From contig DASPLX010000046.1 in NCBI GenBank assembly GCA_035627375.1, positions 1 through 64,000 of the forward strand: DNA of 64,000 nucleotides, given 5' to 3'. Of this stretch, positions 16,815-25,821 are shown in pieces. Origin of the DNA: DASPLX01 sp035627375 (GTDB lineage Bacteria > Pseudomonadota > Gammaproteobacteria > Burkholderiales > Burkholderiaceae_D). Made by a program: the position numbers and the translations under genes. The notes under the pieces are model-generated. The model was not told where the DNA came from and did not search any database. It saw only the letters and a program-made list of their open reading frames with translations. Every line of letters begins with the position of its first letter. Position 1 is the first letter of the stretch.

Positions 16815-18190
16815 TTTCCTGCCACCTCCGTCGGCGGCCAACCGCCGCCCAAAGCCTTGTACAGCGTCACCGTGTCGGTCAGGATCTGCTGATGGTTGGC
16901 GAGCAAGGCCAGTTGCGCCGTCAACAGCGAGCGTTCCGTTTCGAACACCTCGAGCTGCGACGCGACGCCTTCCATGACTTGCGCCTCGATCTGCGCGGCG
17001 ACGGATTTGAGATGCTCGGTCTGCTGCAGCAATTCCTCGCGCTGGCGCTTGTGGGCATCGAGATTGACGAGCGCATTCTCGACCTCCTCGAACGCATTGA
17101 TCACGGTGCGCCGGTATTCCTGTTCCGCGACCTTGGCCTGCGCCTCGCTGGTCTTGGCGCGCGCCTTGACGCCCGGATCGAAGATCGGAAAGTTGATGCT
17201 CGGCAGCAGGCCGAAAGTAAAGGAGCGCAGCAGATCGGTCAGCGCGAAGCTCGAACTGCCGCCCCGTCCCGTCAGGCTGATCGAGGGCAATTGCACCAGC
17301 CGCGCCTGTCCGACCAGGTCATAGGCCTCCAGCACGCGATATTCGGCGGCGACGATATCCGGCCGGCGCTTGAGCAAGTCGGACGGCAAGCCGGCCGGCA
17401 CCGCGGGCAGCATCACCGCGTCCTGCAGGTGTCCCGGAGGAACCGCGAACTCGCCGGCCGGCACGCCCAGCAGCGTCGACAGCGCATTGCCGGCCAGATC
17501 GCGCGAGCGGCGCAGCTCGAGCAGGTCGTGGGTCAGGCGGTTGATCTCCGCGCGCTGCTGCCGCACCCGCGTCTCCGGCAGCAAGCCGTTGCGCAACATG
17601 GCTTCGTAGGTATCGAGTATCTGCCGGTTCTTGCCGAGCGCCTGCTGCTGGCGGTCGATCTGTTCGTCGAGCTGGCGGATCTGGAAATAGGTGGTCGAGA
17701 CATTCGACACCAGGGTCAGGTAGCCGGCCCGCCAATCGGCTTCGGTGGCGCGGTATTCGGCGGTCTGCGCCTGCACGCCCTTTTCCACCTTGCCCCAGAT
17801 GTCGATATCCCAATTCACCTGGGTGCCGAGATTGAATTGCGTGGCGGAGGATTGGCCGGAACTCTTTTCGAAACTGGCGCCGGCGCCGGCATCGACGCTC
17901 GGCAACGCGCCGGCGCGCGCTTCGCCGATCTGCGAACGGGCCACCTGGATGCGCGCGGCGAGGATCTTGACATCGATGTTGCCTTCGATCGCGCGCGCGA
18001 CGAGCCGGTCGAGATAGGGATCGCGGAACTCCTTCCACCAATCCCGGGTGATGGCGCCGGCGGCGGACGGCGCCGTACGCGACCACGCTGCCTTGGCCGG
18101 CGTCTCGGGCTGCTTGTATTCCGGCACGCCGACGCCGGCGCAACCGCACAGGAAGAGAAGACCTGCAAACACGAGAGAGCCGCGTTTCAC
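16811..18190 (-). CDS. Outer-membrane efflux lipoprotein (NodT/TolC family)
   Basis: 459 aa. The N-terminus is a lipoprotein signal with the lipobox LFLCGCAG. Two repeats of the outer-membrane factor fold follow (ARIQVARSQIGEARA, QVNWDIDIWGKVEKG, LLKRRPDIVAAEYRV, SISLTGRGG, VINAFEEVENAL). It provides the trimeric exit duct for the exporter. I prefer the GTG at 18190: GAGGA sits seven bases upstream and GTG overlaps the stop of the previous gene (GTGA). An ATG at 18196 is only one base from that ribosome site. It is the second gene of the minus-strand operon. Confidence 0.9.
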   Translation of the reverse strand: MKRGSLVFAGLLFLCGCAGVGVPEYKQPETPAKAAWSRTAPSAAGAITRDWWKEFRDPYLDRLVARAIEGNIDVKILAARIQVARSQIGEARAGALPSVDAGAGASFEKSSGQSSATQFNLGTQVNWDIDIWGKVEKGVQAQTAEYRATEADWRAGYLTLVSNVSTTYFQIRQLDEQIDRQQQALGKNRQILDTYEAMLRNGLLPETRVRQQRAEINRLTHDLLELRRSRDLAGNALSTLLGVPAGEFAVPPGHLQDAVMLPAVPAGLPSDLLKRRPDIVAAEYRVLEAYDLVGQARLVQLPSISLTGRGGSSSFALTDLLRSFTFGLLPSINFPIFDPGVKARAKTSEAQAKVAEQEYRRTVINAFEEVENALVNLDAHKRQREELLQQTEHLKSVAAQIEAQVMEGVASQLEVFETERSLLTAQLALLANHQQILTDTVTLYKALGGGWPPTEVAGK

Positions 18191-20124
18191 GACCATATCC
18201 TCGCTTCGGCGAACACATCGAACAAGCGCGCATCGAGATGCCCGGCGCGGCATTCCGCGGCGATCAAGTCGAGCGCCCTCTCGGTCGGCAGCGCGCTCTT
18301 GTAGGGGCGGTCGCCGGCGGTGAGCGCGTCGAAGATGTCGCAGATCGTCAATATCCGCGTCTGGACGCTGATCTGCTCCCCGCGCAAGCCCATGGGATAA
18401 CCGGAGCCGTCGAGCTTTTCATGATGGCCGTGCGCGATGCTCGGCACGCCGGCCAAGTCCTGCGTCCAGGGGATCAGGATCAGGAACGAGTAGGAATCGG
18501 CGACATGCGCCTCGATCTGGCGGCGCTCGTCCGGCGTCAGGCAACCCTTGGGCAGGCGCAGGGCGCCGATCTCGGCCGCGTCGAGCAACCGCGACACGGC
18601 GCCGTCTGCATCCTGGAACACGTATTCCGCCGCCGGCCCCAGGTCGGGCGCGGCGGCGCCATGCGAAATCGCCGGCTCGTTGGCCTGGCGTATCGCTTCG
18701 AAAAAGCACTCCAGGCGTTCGAACTCTTGCCGCAAGCCTTCGTCGATCTTCCGCTTCTCCTCGCGAAACGCCGCCATGCTCAGGTCGTGCCGCAGATGCA
18801 AGTCCACCAGTTGCCGATAGGCTTTCCGTTCGAGACAGGCGCGCGCATGCCTGAAGCGCTGTTCCAGCATGCGCATCTCGAAATGGTGCAGCTTCTTCTC
18901 CTTGCGCAAGACATGCTCGCGCACGCCGACCTTGCCGAAGTCGTGCAACAGCGCGGCATAGCGGATCTCGCGCAACTGGTCCGGGGTGAAGACGACTTGC
19001 CGCAAATCGGGCGTGTCGGCCCGGTCGACGGCGATCGCGAGCCGTTCCGCATAGTTCGCGACGCGGAAGGAATGGCCGGCGGTGACCGGGTCGCGCTCCT
19101 CGATCGCTTGCACCGAGGCGCGCACGAAGCCGTCCAGCAGCCGCTCGATGTCCGAATACAGCTGGAAACTCTTCAACGCCACGGCAGCCTCGGCGCAGAC
19201 GCCGCTCAGGATTTCCAGGTCCGCCTCCTGGAACGCACGGGCTTCGGACGACGTGTCGACCTGGATCAGGCCGAGGCATTCGCCATCGACCAGCAGCGGC
19301 ACGCACATCACGCTGCGGATCGCCTGGGCGATGATCGATGCCTGGGCGCCGAAATGGCGATCCGACAAGGTATCGAGGGAAAGGATCGAACGCTTGTTGT
19401 TCAGCACATCGGCGACGATCGTGCGCGACATGCCGGCCCGTTGCGGATCGACGGCCGCGCCATCGCGCCGGCGCGCCGTCACCGGCGCCTCCTCTTCCCC
19501 TGTCTTCAACAGGATGAAGGCACGTTCCGCCGCCGGGAACAGCTCGAAGATGAAATTCATGATCTTGTCGGTCAGGGTCGCGCGATCCTTGACCACGCCG
19601 AGCGCGATGCTGACTTGCGCCATGGCATGCAGCTTTTGCACGGTCCGCTGCATGTCGCCGCGCGCGATATCGGTCGCCGTCGCCGCGCCGGGATCGAACC
19701 TGGCGCTCAACTCGGTCGCATCGAAGGACCGGGTGACGATGGTCGTGATATTGTCGCGCGCCGGCGCGACCAGCGAATGGAACACCATCTGCACCGACGA
19801 CACGCGCAGCTCGTCGCCATCGTGCAGCGGCCGCCATGCGCCCGGCAAGAGCCGCTCCGCGCCCACGAAGGTGCCGTTGAAGGAATGCAGGTCTTCCACC
19901 AGGAAGGCGTCGTCGCGGCGCTGGATGCGGGCGTGCCGCCGGCTCACGGTATGGACCGGCACCAGCAGGAATTTGTCCGCCTCCAGAGAATCCTGGCGCT
20001 CGCGGCCGATGACGACTTCATCGCGCAACGGAAACATCCGCGACTGAACCGCATCGTCGCCGATGATTTCGAGATAAGCCGTCACCGTGCGGGGGGCGGC
20101 GGCGGAGCTTTCCTGGATATCCAT
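18187..20124 (-). CDS. FHA-GAF-HD-GYP signalling protein
   Basis: 645 aa. An FHA domain (about 17-115; SRRHARIQ, DLHSFNGTFVG) is followed by a GAF domain (about 170-320) and an HD-GYP domain (about 335-640). Both halves of the metal site are intact: LLHDFGKVGV and HHEKLDGSGYPMGL. HD-GYP domains hydrolyse cyclic di-GMP. About 100 residues are inserted between the HD and GYP halves, longer than usual. It is the first gene of the export operon and ends with a GTGA overlap into the outer-membrane factor. It would tie export to c-di-GMP level and protein phosphorylation. Confidence 0.9.
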   Translation of the reverse strand: MDIQESSAAAPRTVTAYLEIIGDDAVQSRMFPLRDEVVIGRERQDSLEADKFLLVPVHTVSRRHARIQRRDDAFLVEDLHSFNGTFVGAERLLPGAWRPLHDGDELRVSSVQMVFHSLVAPARDNITTIVTRSFDATELSARFDPGAATATDIARGDMQRTVQKLHAMAQVSIALGVVKDRATLTDKIMNFIFELFPAAERAFILLKTGEEEAPVTARRRDGAAVDPQRAGMSRTIVADVLNNKRSILSLDTLSDRHFGAQASIIAQAIRSVMCVPLLVDGECLGLIQVDTSSEARAFQEADLEILSGVCAEAAVALKSFQLYSDIERLLDGFVRASVQAIEERDPVTAGHSFRVANYAERLAIAVDRADTPDLRQVVFTPDQLREIRYAALLHDFGKVGVREHVLRKEKKLHHFEMRMLEQRFRHARACLERKAYRQLVDLHLRHDLSMAAFREEKRKIDEGLRQEFERLECFFEAIRQANEPAISHGAAAPDLGPAAEYVFQDADGAVSRLLDAAEIGALRLPKGCLTPDERRQIEAHVADSYSFLILIPWTQDLAGVPSIAHGHHEKLDGSGYPMGLRGEQISVQTRILTICDIFDALTAGDRPYKSALPTERALDLIAAECRAGHLDARLFDVFAEARIWS

Positions 20125-20204
20125 CTCACCGTCTCGCGTCGTCGATAATCGCTGCGGAAGACCAAAAAAATGAGACTGCCTCCCGGAACGACGGTTCCTT
20201 TCGA

Positions 20205-20627
20205 TCAGCGTACCGTGATCGTGATGCGTTTCGAGTAGACCGGCGGATCGTGCGGCACGTGCTTGTCGTCGCCCATCAGCAGTTGCAGGGTATGCTTGCC
20301 CGGCGCCAGTTCGATCACGGTCTCGGTCTCGCCCGCGCCGAAATGCAAGTGATTGCGGTCGGACGGAATCTCCTTGTCCAGCGGCGGCAGCTCGGTGTCG
20401 ATCAGCAGGTGATGATGGCCCGAGTTCGGGAACTTGACATCCTTCGGTGCGACGCCCATGTTCCGCAGGCCGAACCAGACGCGGATCGGCTTGCGCGACG
20501 AGACGACTTCGCCGTCGTTCGGCCAGCCGATGTACAGCAAGGCATTGGGCGGCGCCGGCGTACCGGCCGCGGCCGGAGCCTGGACGAGGAAGGCGGCGAG
20601 CAAGGCGACGGCGAATCCTTTATTCAT
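20205..20627 (-). CDS. Secreted DUF4399 protein, copy 1
   Basis: 140 aa with a signal peptide (about 1-21, cut after AAA). The body has the DUF4399 hallmarks SGHHHLLIDTELPP, SDRNHLHFGAGETE and PGKHTLQLLMGDDKHVPHDPP. The many His residues hint at metal or polar-ligand binding, but no function is established. GGAG precedes the ATG at 20627. It lies 29 bases downstream of a close paralogue and is clearly a tandem duplicate. The next gene downstream is the HD-GYP regulator, 81 bases away. Confidence 0.82.
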   Translation of the reverse strand: MNKGFAVALLAAFLVQAPAAAGTPAPPNALLYIGWPNDGEVVSSRKPIRVWFGLRNMGVAPKDVKFPNSGHHHLLIDTELPPLDKEIPSDRNHLHFGAGETETVIELAPGKHTLQLLMGDDKHVPHDPPVYSKRITITVR

Positions 20628-20655
20628 GACTGCTCCGCGTTCTGCTTCGAGGCGC

Positions 20656-21078
20656 TCACTTCACGACGATCGAAATCCTTTTCGAATACACCGGCGGATC
20701 GTGCGGCACATGATCATGATCGCCGAGCAGCAGCTGCAAGGTGTGCTTGCCCGGCGGCAGTTCGATGCGCGCTTCGGTCTCGCCGGCGCCGAAGTGAAGA
20801 TGATTGCGGTCGGAAGGAATCTGCTCGCCGGCTGGCGGCAGTTCGGTATCGATCAGCAGGTGATGATGACCGACGTTGGGAAGGTTGACGCCTTTCGGGC
20901 AGACGCCCATGTTGCGCAAACCCATGCGCAACCAGAACTTGCCGCCGTTGATGACCGTGCCATCCGTGGGCCAGATGAAATAGACATGGGCATTCTCGGG
21001 AGACGGCGTGCCCGCCGCGCCGGATGGGCTGCCCGACAGCGCGGCCGCCAACACGGCCAACATCATTGCCTGGCGCAT
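20656..21078 (-). CDS. Secreted DUF4399 protein, copy 2
   Basis: 140 aa with a signal peptide ending near SGAAG. It is the same length as its neighbour and similar over its whole mature part (VGHHHLLIDTELPP, PSDRNHLHFGAGETE, VPHDPPVYSKRI). Differences concentrate in the signal peptide and around residues 35-60, where this copy reads FIWPTDGTVINGGKF. An in-frame Met at residue 5 is an alternative start. It is first of the tandem pair; a short inverted repeat (ATACCG, 5-base loop, CGGTAT, 21097-21113) lies just upstream. The function is unknown. Confidence 0.82.
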   Translation of the reverse strand: MRQAMMLAVLAAALSGSPSGAAGTPSPENAHVYFIWPTDGTVINGGKFWLRMGLRNMGVCPKGVNLPNVGHHHLLIDTELPPAGEQIPSDRNHLHFGAGETEARIELPPGKHTLQLLLGDHDHVPHDPPVYSKRISIVVK

Positions 21079-21200
21079 ACCTGCGTCCTTCCATCAATAC
21101 CGTGTGCCGGTATACCTGCTTCCTATCTCGTCGAATCTATCAAGCCGATGCGACGTTATCTTGAAGTGCATCAGAGAGGCTTGAAGAATTCTGCGCGACA

Positions 21201-22400
21201 GTGCATACAATGATGGACAAGTGCATCCATTTCCGAATCGATCTAGTGGTCCGCAAGCTCTTGATCATGTGCGCGTTGTGCGCGACGCCGTGGACATGTC
21301 TCGGCGCCGAGGGAGAATTCCCGTCCGCAAGACAGGGCGATATCATGATCGCCGGTGTCTTGCCGAAAGACAGCGCCGAACAATATGAGTTGACGTTCTG
21401 GGATTCGATCAAGAACAGCGACTCGGCGGAAGACTACGAGGCCTATCTGCAGGCCTATCCGAAAGGCCGCTTCGCCGGCTTGGCGAAGGCGCGCATCGAG
21501 CGCCTGCGCGCGGGAGCGCCGCAGCAAGGCTCCACCGAGTCGAAGGCGTCCAAATCGGCCGCGACCAAACCTGGCGCGCCGTCGGAGAACAAGCGAACGG
21601 CACCGCCGGTCACGAGCGCCAGGCCGCCGGCGCAGGCGCAACCGAAGTCGGCGCCGGAACAATCCTCCGGCGGCATCGTCGCCGGCGCCGCCGAAATCAA
21701 GGATTGTCCGGACTGTCCGGTTCTCGTGGCGCTGACCGCCGGCGCTTTCACGATGGGCAGCAACACCGACGATCCTTCCGAGAAGCCGGCGCATCGCGTC
21801 ACAATCGCCGAACCGTTCGCCATCGGCAAATATGAGGTGACCGTCGAGCAATGGGATGCTTGCGTTGCCGCCGGCGCCTGCCAACGCATCGCCGACGACG
21901 GACGCGGCAAGAACACGCCGGTGCGCGATGTCAGTTGGGACGATGCCCAGCAGTACGTGAAGTGGCTGAGCCAGACCAGCGGCAAGACGTATCGTCTTCC
22001 CACCGAGGCCGAATGGGAATACGCGGCGCGCGGCGGCACCACGACGCGTCATTGGTGGGGCGGCAAGATGCAACCCGGCAAGGCGAACTGCAAGGAGTGC
22101 GGCGAGCCGTGGCAGGCGGACGGCCCGGTCGATATCGGTTCCTTCGCCGCCAATCCATTCGGCCTGCACGACGTGAACGGCAGCGTATGGGAGTGGGTGA
22201 GCGACTGCTGGCACAATTCGTACAAGGGCGCGCCGGCCGACGGCAGCGCCTGGGACGAACCGAACTGCCGCGCCCGCGTCATCCGCGGCGGATCGTGGCG
22301 CGACGGCGGCAGCTACATGCTGTCGTCCACCCGCTTCAAGTACGACGCCAGCGTACGGCATTCGCAGAACGGCTTCCGGGTCGCGCGCGGTGCCAAATAG
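21201..22400 (+). CDS. FGE/sulfatase-modifying-factor-domain protein, exported
   Basis: 399 aa. A signal peptide (hydrophobic LLIMCALCATPWTCLG) leads into a repeat-like segment ELTFWDSIKNSDSAEDYEAYLQAYPKG seen in caspase- and SUMF1-linked proteins, then a Pro/Ala/Lys linker (about 110-160). A formylglycine-generating-enzyme fold follows from about 170: GAFTMGSNTDD, IGKYEVTVEQWDACV, RLPTEAEWEYAARGG, HDVNGSVWEWVSDCW, RVIRGGSWRD and QNGFRVA. The paired active-site Cys of true FGEs are not evident, so it may be a binding or scaffold member. No clear ribosome site marks the start; GTG at 21246 is also possible. Confidence 0.8.
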   Translation: MHTMMDKCIHFRIDLVVRKLLIMCALCATPWTCLGAEGEFPSARQGDIMIAGVLPKDSAEQYELTFWDSIKNSDSAEDYEAYLQAYPKGRFAGLAKARIERLRAGAPQQGSTESKASKSAATKPGAPSENKRTAPPVTSARPPAQAQPKSAPEQSSGGIVAGAAEIKDCPDCPVLVALTAGAFTMGSNTDDPSEKPAHRVTIAEPFAIGKYEVTVEQWDACVAAGACQRIADDGRGKNTPVRDVSWDDAQQYVKWLSQTSGKTYRLPTEAEWEYAARGGTTTRHWWGGKMQPGKANCKECGEPWQADGPVDIGSFAANPFGLHDVNGSVWEWVSDCWHNSYKGAPADGSAWDEPNCRARVIRGGSWRDGGSYMLSSTRFKYDASVRHSQNGFRVARGAK

Positions 22401-22472
22401 GCTTGCCGGTGCCGCGCCCGCCGCAGCGCGCGGCGAGGAGGAAACACGACCTGCGCCACGGATCGTGCGCCG

Positions 22473-22730
22473 TTGTCTCGCTTTCGACCGGCAACAGCCC
22501 TCCTCCTGCTCGCTTTCCTCATGTCATACGCGCCCTGGGCCTTGGGCTACGGCTGGCTCGGACATTGGCGCGTCCTGGAATCGCAATGGCCGGCGATGGC
22601 GGAAAATCTGTGTTCCGACGCCGCCGCGAACGATGCGCGTTCGGTGCCGGGCTTGCCGGAGGCAATGAACCGGCTGCGTGTCCTCGATGCCGACGGCATC
22701 GATCGCGCCACCGGCTTGTACCGGGAATGA
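22473..22730 (+). CDS. Small putative secreted protein (uncertain)
   Basis: An 85-aa frame starting at TTG. Residues 4-25 look like a signal peptide (ATALLLLAFLMSYAPWALG). The rest is short, with one Cys and no motif I know. GGAGGAAAC is present, but some 35 bases upstream, too far to support this start. The gene fits the space between the FGE-like gene and the convergent PTP-like gene. It may be real or a chance frame in GC-rich DNA. Confidence 0.35.
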   Translation: MSRFRPATALLLLAFLMSYAPWALGYGWLGHWRVLESQWPAMAENLCSDAAANDARSVPGLPEAMNRLRVLDADGIDRATGLYRE

Positions 22731-22768
22731 GCCGCGTTCGACGCCGCCGCCGGCCGACGATCCGAAGC

Positions 22769-23317
22769 TCAATAAGGCTCGAACGCCACCTTGTTCTTGC
22801 GCAGCATCGAGGCGATGAATTGCTTCCATTCCCCGTTCGGCGACCACACCTTGGCGACGTCCTGATAAGCCCGCTCCGGGTCTTCCTTCAGCGCCAGCAC
22901 GCGATACAGGAAGACCATGGACGATGCCCGCATGTTGACCTGGCAATGCACGAGCACCTTCTTGCGCTTCAGCGCGTCGAGCGTGGCGGCGAACAATTCG
23001 AAGTCCTGTTCGGTCGGATTGCCGAAGCGGATCGGGATATTGATGTAGGCCAGGCCTTGCCGGCCGACGACGGCGCCCTCGTCCGGCACCGCATCGGGAA
23101 CGGAGGGCGGAGCCAGATAGACAACGGCTTCATAGCCCTGCGCCCCCAATTGTTCGAGGTATTCCCGGGTCGGCTGCCCGGCGGTCGCCAGCTTCGGCGA
23201 CACGACGACCAGGTTGGGCAGCGGCGCTTTGGCGGCCTGCTCCTGCGCGACGGACGGGACGGACGCCAGGCAAAGCGCGGCAACAAGCAAGACAATCGGT
23301 ATCATTCGAAATCTCAT
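22769..23317 (-). CDS. Exported protein tyrosine phosphatase-like protein
   Basis: 182 aa with a clear signal peptide (IPIVLLVAALCLASVPSVAQ). The phosphatase-like loop reads HCQVNMRAS, preceded by LKRKKVLV, as in the DUF442/dual-specificity-like family of secreted proteins. The loop has four residues between Cys and Arg rather than the five of classical PTPs, a feature I recall for this family; activity is therefore uncertain. PNLVVVSPKLATAGQPT near the start is also typical. The start at 23317 follows from the signal peptide; the frame extends artificially to 23866 through the divergent yjbQ gene. Confidence 0.8.
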   Translation of the reverse strand: MRFRMIPIVLLVAALCLASVPSVAQEQAAKAPLPNLVVVSPKLATAGQPTREYLEQLGAQGYEAVVYLAPPSVPDAVPDEGAVVGRQGLAYINIPIRFGNPTEQDFELFAATLDALKRKKVLVHCQVNMRASSMVFLYRVLALKEDPERAYQDVAKVWSPNGEWKQFIASMLRKNKVAFEPY

Positions 23318-23389
23318 CGGCAGTCTCCGTCGAACGGATCGGCGCATACTGCCACCGAAACGCGCGCGCTGCAATCGAGAGGAACCGAC

Positions 23390-23809
23390 ATGAAAAGCTA
23401 CCGCAAGGAACTCTGGTTCAACACCCCCACGCGGCTCGCCTTCATCAACATCACGCCGCAAGTCGAGACATGCCTGGCCGAAAGCGGCATCCGCGAAGGC
23501 CTGGTCCTCGTCAACGCCATGCATATCTCGGCCTCGGTCTTCGTCAACGACGACGAGCAAGGCTTGCATCGCGACTTCGAAGCCTGGCTCGAAAAGCTCG
23601 CGCCGCATGCGCCGATCGAACAATATCGCCACAACGATACCGGCGAAGACAATGCCGACGCGCATATCAAGCGCCAGGTCATGGGAAGGGAAGCGGTCGT
23701 GGCGATCACCGCCGGACGGCTCGACTTCGGGCCGTGGGAACAGATCTTCTACGGCGAGTTCGACGGGATGCGCAGGAAGCGGGTGCTGGTGAAGATCATC
23801 GGAGAGTGA
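23390..23809 (+). CDS. YjbQ/UPF0047 family protein
   Basis: 139-aa cytoplasmic protein matching the UPF0047 family over its full length: NAMHISASVFVNDDE, HRDFEAWLEKLAP, NADAHIKRQVMG and LDFGPWEQIFYGEFDG. E. coli YjbQ can substitute weakly for thiamine phosphate synthase; the physiological role is not settled. The conserved His and Asp residues that form the active site are present. GAGAGGA precedes the ATG. It is divergent from the PTP-like gene and overlaps the end of the convergent membrane-protein gene by 14 bases. Confidence 0.9.
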   Translation: MKSYRKELWFNTPTRLAFINITPQVETCLAESGIREGLVLVNAMHISASVFVNDDEQGLHRDFEAWLEKLAPHAPIEQYRHNDTGEDNADAHIKRQVMGREAVVAITAGRLDFGPWEQIFYGEFDGMRRKRVLVKIIGE

Positions 23810-24224
23810 TGTCTTGGCGCCGGGAAGCAAGCCGATAGCCGAGCCATGCCATCGGCAAGTACGCAAAAGTCAGGTCGACGGCATTGAACCAAAGCGGCGC
23901 CGGCAGCATGATCACGTTGGCGATTCCTCCAGCGAGGAAGAATGCGCCTATCGCGAAGGCGTAGGCGGCGCGCCGGCCGGCCGAGACGGCCGTGGCGACC
24001 GCCGCTCCCGCCAAGGTGCCCAACGCATGCGCCAGGAACGGGAACAGGAAGTGCCTCGGCTCGAACAAATGGAGCGATGCCTTCAATCCTTCCATCGTCG
24101 TCACGTCGGCGCCCGCCGGCGGCGGAATCACCTTTCCGCTCACCATGATCAGCCCCATGTTCAATGCGCTGCCGATAAACAAACCGAGCAGCACCGCGCC
24201 GATATTGCGGAACACGCTTTTCAT
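23796..24224 (-). CDS. Small four-helix membrane protein
   Basis: 142 aa with four hydrophobic segments: about 9-29 (GAVLLGLFIGSALNMGLIMV), 58-82, 87-108 and 113-132. The loop between the first two is Pro/Gly-rich (KVIPPPAGADVTTMEGLKA). This layout occurs in many short hypothetical inner-membrane proteins. No catalytic motif is visible. The ATG at 24224 is the only sensible start. It ends inside yjbQ on the other strand. Confidence 0.75.
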   Translation of the reverse strand: MKSVFRNIGAVLLGLFIGSALNMGLIMVSGKVIPPPAGADVTTMEGLKASLHLFEPRHFLFPFLAHALGTLAGAAVATAVSAGRRAAYAFAIGAFFLAGGIANVIMLPAPLWFNAVDLTFAYLPMAWLGYRLASRRQDITLR

Positions 24225-24294
24225 GCATACCTCGCGTCAAGTCGTCGTTTGACGGGCAAGTGTAGAAGCAAATAGCGTCAAGGGCAACAACTCG

Positions 24295-24332
24295 CCGCCG
24301 CCGCCCCGAACACGTCGATGCGGCGGCGGCGG
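24295..24332. terminator. GC-rich hairpin after the metzincin protease gene
   Basis: Perfect 11-bp inverted repeat of CCG units (24295-24305 and 24322-24332), four bases past the stop of the minus-strand protease gene. There is no T-run, so it may halt or protect the transcript rather than act as a classical terminator. Confidence 0.45.
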
Positions 24333-24336
24333 ACGA

Positions 24337-25821
24337 TCAGTTCGCCGTCAGCGGCGCGCTGACCGAGATCGCATAACGGCCGATGCTGCCGTAAGCGGTA
24401 TACCCGGTGGAGAGCGGATTGCCCTTGCCGGTGCCGCGGATGCTCAGATAGTAGGTTCCTGCGGTCGGGACGGAAAAGCCGATGCTGCCGTTCAGGTAGT
24501 CAAGAGGATTGGCGCTGGCGATCACGTTGCCGCTCGCATCGTGCAGGCGGATGACGATGTCGAGGTTCGGCGAACGCTCGAAGGGCGTGGCGCTGATGCT
24601 GACCGTTCCGATCCCCGACGTGAACCTGAATACGTCGAGATCCGCCGGCGATTCGACCACGCCTTTCACGCCGAACGAATTCAAGCCATTCTGCGCCGTG
24701 CCGGCCAGCGTCGCCGCCGTCTCGAACGTATTGCCGAAGTCGTCGACCGCGACGCTGACGCCGTTACCGTGCATCATCGCGAAATCGTCTTCCTTGTTGT
24801 TCGCGTTGTAGTATTCGCCCTTGCTGAACTGGACCAGTTCGCGGCTGTAGCCGACGCCCATGATCGGCGCCCAGCCGGTCGGCCCCGTTCCGTGGCCCGA
24901 ATAATAGCCGGTGGTCGAGGTGCCGTCATGGCTCAATCCCACCGTATGGCCCGCCTCGTGCGACACCGCCTCCGCGATCGCCTTTTCCCTGCTGCCGAGA
25001 TTGTCGTAGAACACGAAGGCCGGCTTGCCGCTTTCGCTGGTCGAATCGAACACGCCGAGATAGGCGAAGCCGCCGCAGCCGCAATTCCCGCGCGGCGTGG
25101 AAGCGGTGAAGTTCTTGGTGATCACCACGCGCACGCCGAAGGTCAGGTCGCTCGACGACAGCCTCGTCATCTGGTCGGCGGGCGGTTCCTCCGTCGTGAC
25201 ATCCACGTCGAACGGGGCATAGTCCTCGGCGACGCGCCGCCATACGTTCTGGATCACGCCCAGTTCCGTACTGTTGAACGTGCTGGGAATCCCGTCGAGA
25301 TCGAACGCCGGGCTGACGATCGGATCGACGCCGTAGCTGCGGTTCCACGACGTGCCCGAGGTCCTGTGCCCGTTGAAGTCGAGATAGATCTTCCTCTTGG
25401 AACTCGGACGGGAATGCAGGAAGAAGGTCTGGTCGAGCGGATAGACCGCTCCGGGCGGCGCGAGGTCGGAACCGGACGTGATTTCCGCGCCGAGCGGTGC
25501 TTCGACGAAGAACACGCGGCCTTCCTTGTCGAGCCAGACCGACCGATCCTCGAGCAGTTGCCGACGGAATTCCTCGGGCGTCTTGCCGTAATGCGCGGCC
25601 ACGGCGGGCAATGCCGCGCCCAGGTTGCGAACGGCCTTTTCTCCATTCGACCTGTCGTTGAAACGCAGCGACGGAAACGCAGGCTTTTCCCGCGGCGCCT
25701 GGGCGCCCCGCGGCGCATCGTTCCGTGCATCGTTTTGGGTGTCGTTCTGTGCATGCGCGATCGAAGCCAGGCCGAGCGTCGCGATAATGGACAATCTCTG
25801 GAAGGTGCGGAGTCTCATCAT
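24337..25821 (-). CDS. Secreted metzincin zinc protease with C-terminal PPC-like domain
   Basis: 494 aa. The signal peptide (LSIIATLGLASIAHAQ) is followed by an Asn/Asp-rich linker and a propeptide-like segment with RRQLLEDRSVWLDKEGRVFFVEAP. The catalytic part has SHEAGHTVGLSHDG, a full HExxHxxGxxHD zinc site beginning at His288, and a downstream Met-turn candidate (APIMGVGYS). The last 110 residues resemble a bacterial pre-peptidase C-terminal (PPC) beta domain (DVFRFTSGIGTVSI, GTYYLSIRGTG). I start at the tandem ATG at 25821/25818, where the signal peptide begins. Secretion is probably Sec then type II. Confidence 0.87.
   Translation of the reverse strand: MMRLRTFQRLSIIATLGLASIAHAQNDTQNDARNDAPRGAQAPREKPAFPSLRFNDRSNGEKAVRNLGAALPAVAAHYGKTPEEFRRQLLEDRSVWLDKEGRVFFVEAPLGAEITSGSDLAPPGAVYPLDQTFFLHSRPSSKRKIYLDFNGHRTSGTSWNRSYGVDPIVSPAFDLDGIPSTFNSTELGVIQNVWRRVAEDYAPFDVDVTTEEPPADQMTRLSSSDLTFGVRVVITKNFTASTPRGNCGCGGFAYLGVFDSTSESGKPAFVFYDNLGSREKAIAEAVSHEAGHTVGLSHDGTSTTGYYSGHGTGPTGWAPIMGVGYSRELVQFSKGEYYNANNKEDDFAMMHGNGVSVAVDDFGNTFETAATLAGTAQNGLNSFGVKGVVESPADLDVFRFTSGIGTVSISATPFERSPNLDIVIRLHDASGNVIASANPLDYLNGSIGFSVPTAGTYYLSIRGTGKGNPLSTGYTAYGSIGRYAISVSAPLTAN

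Noticed and set aside
18238..20148. 636-codon plus-strand frame
   Set aside because: Antisense to the FHA-GAF-HD-GYP gene, typical of high-GC codon mirroring.
24293..24332. CCG repeats as a CRISPR or microsatellite array
   Set aside because: Only two short facing blocks that pair as one hairpin; no spacers or periodic repeats.
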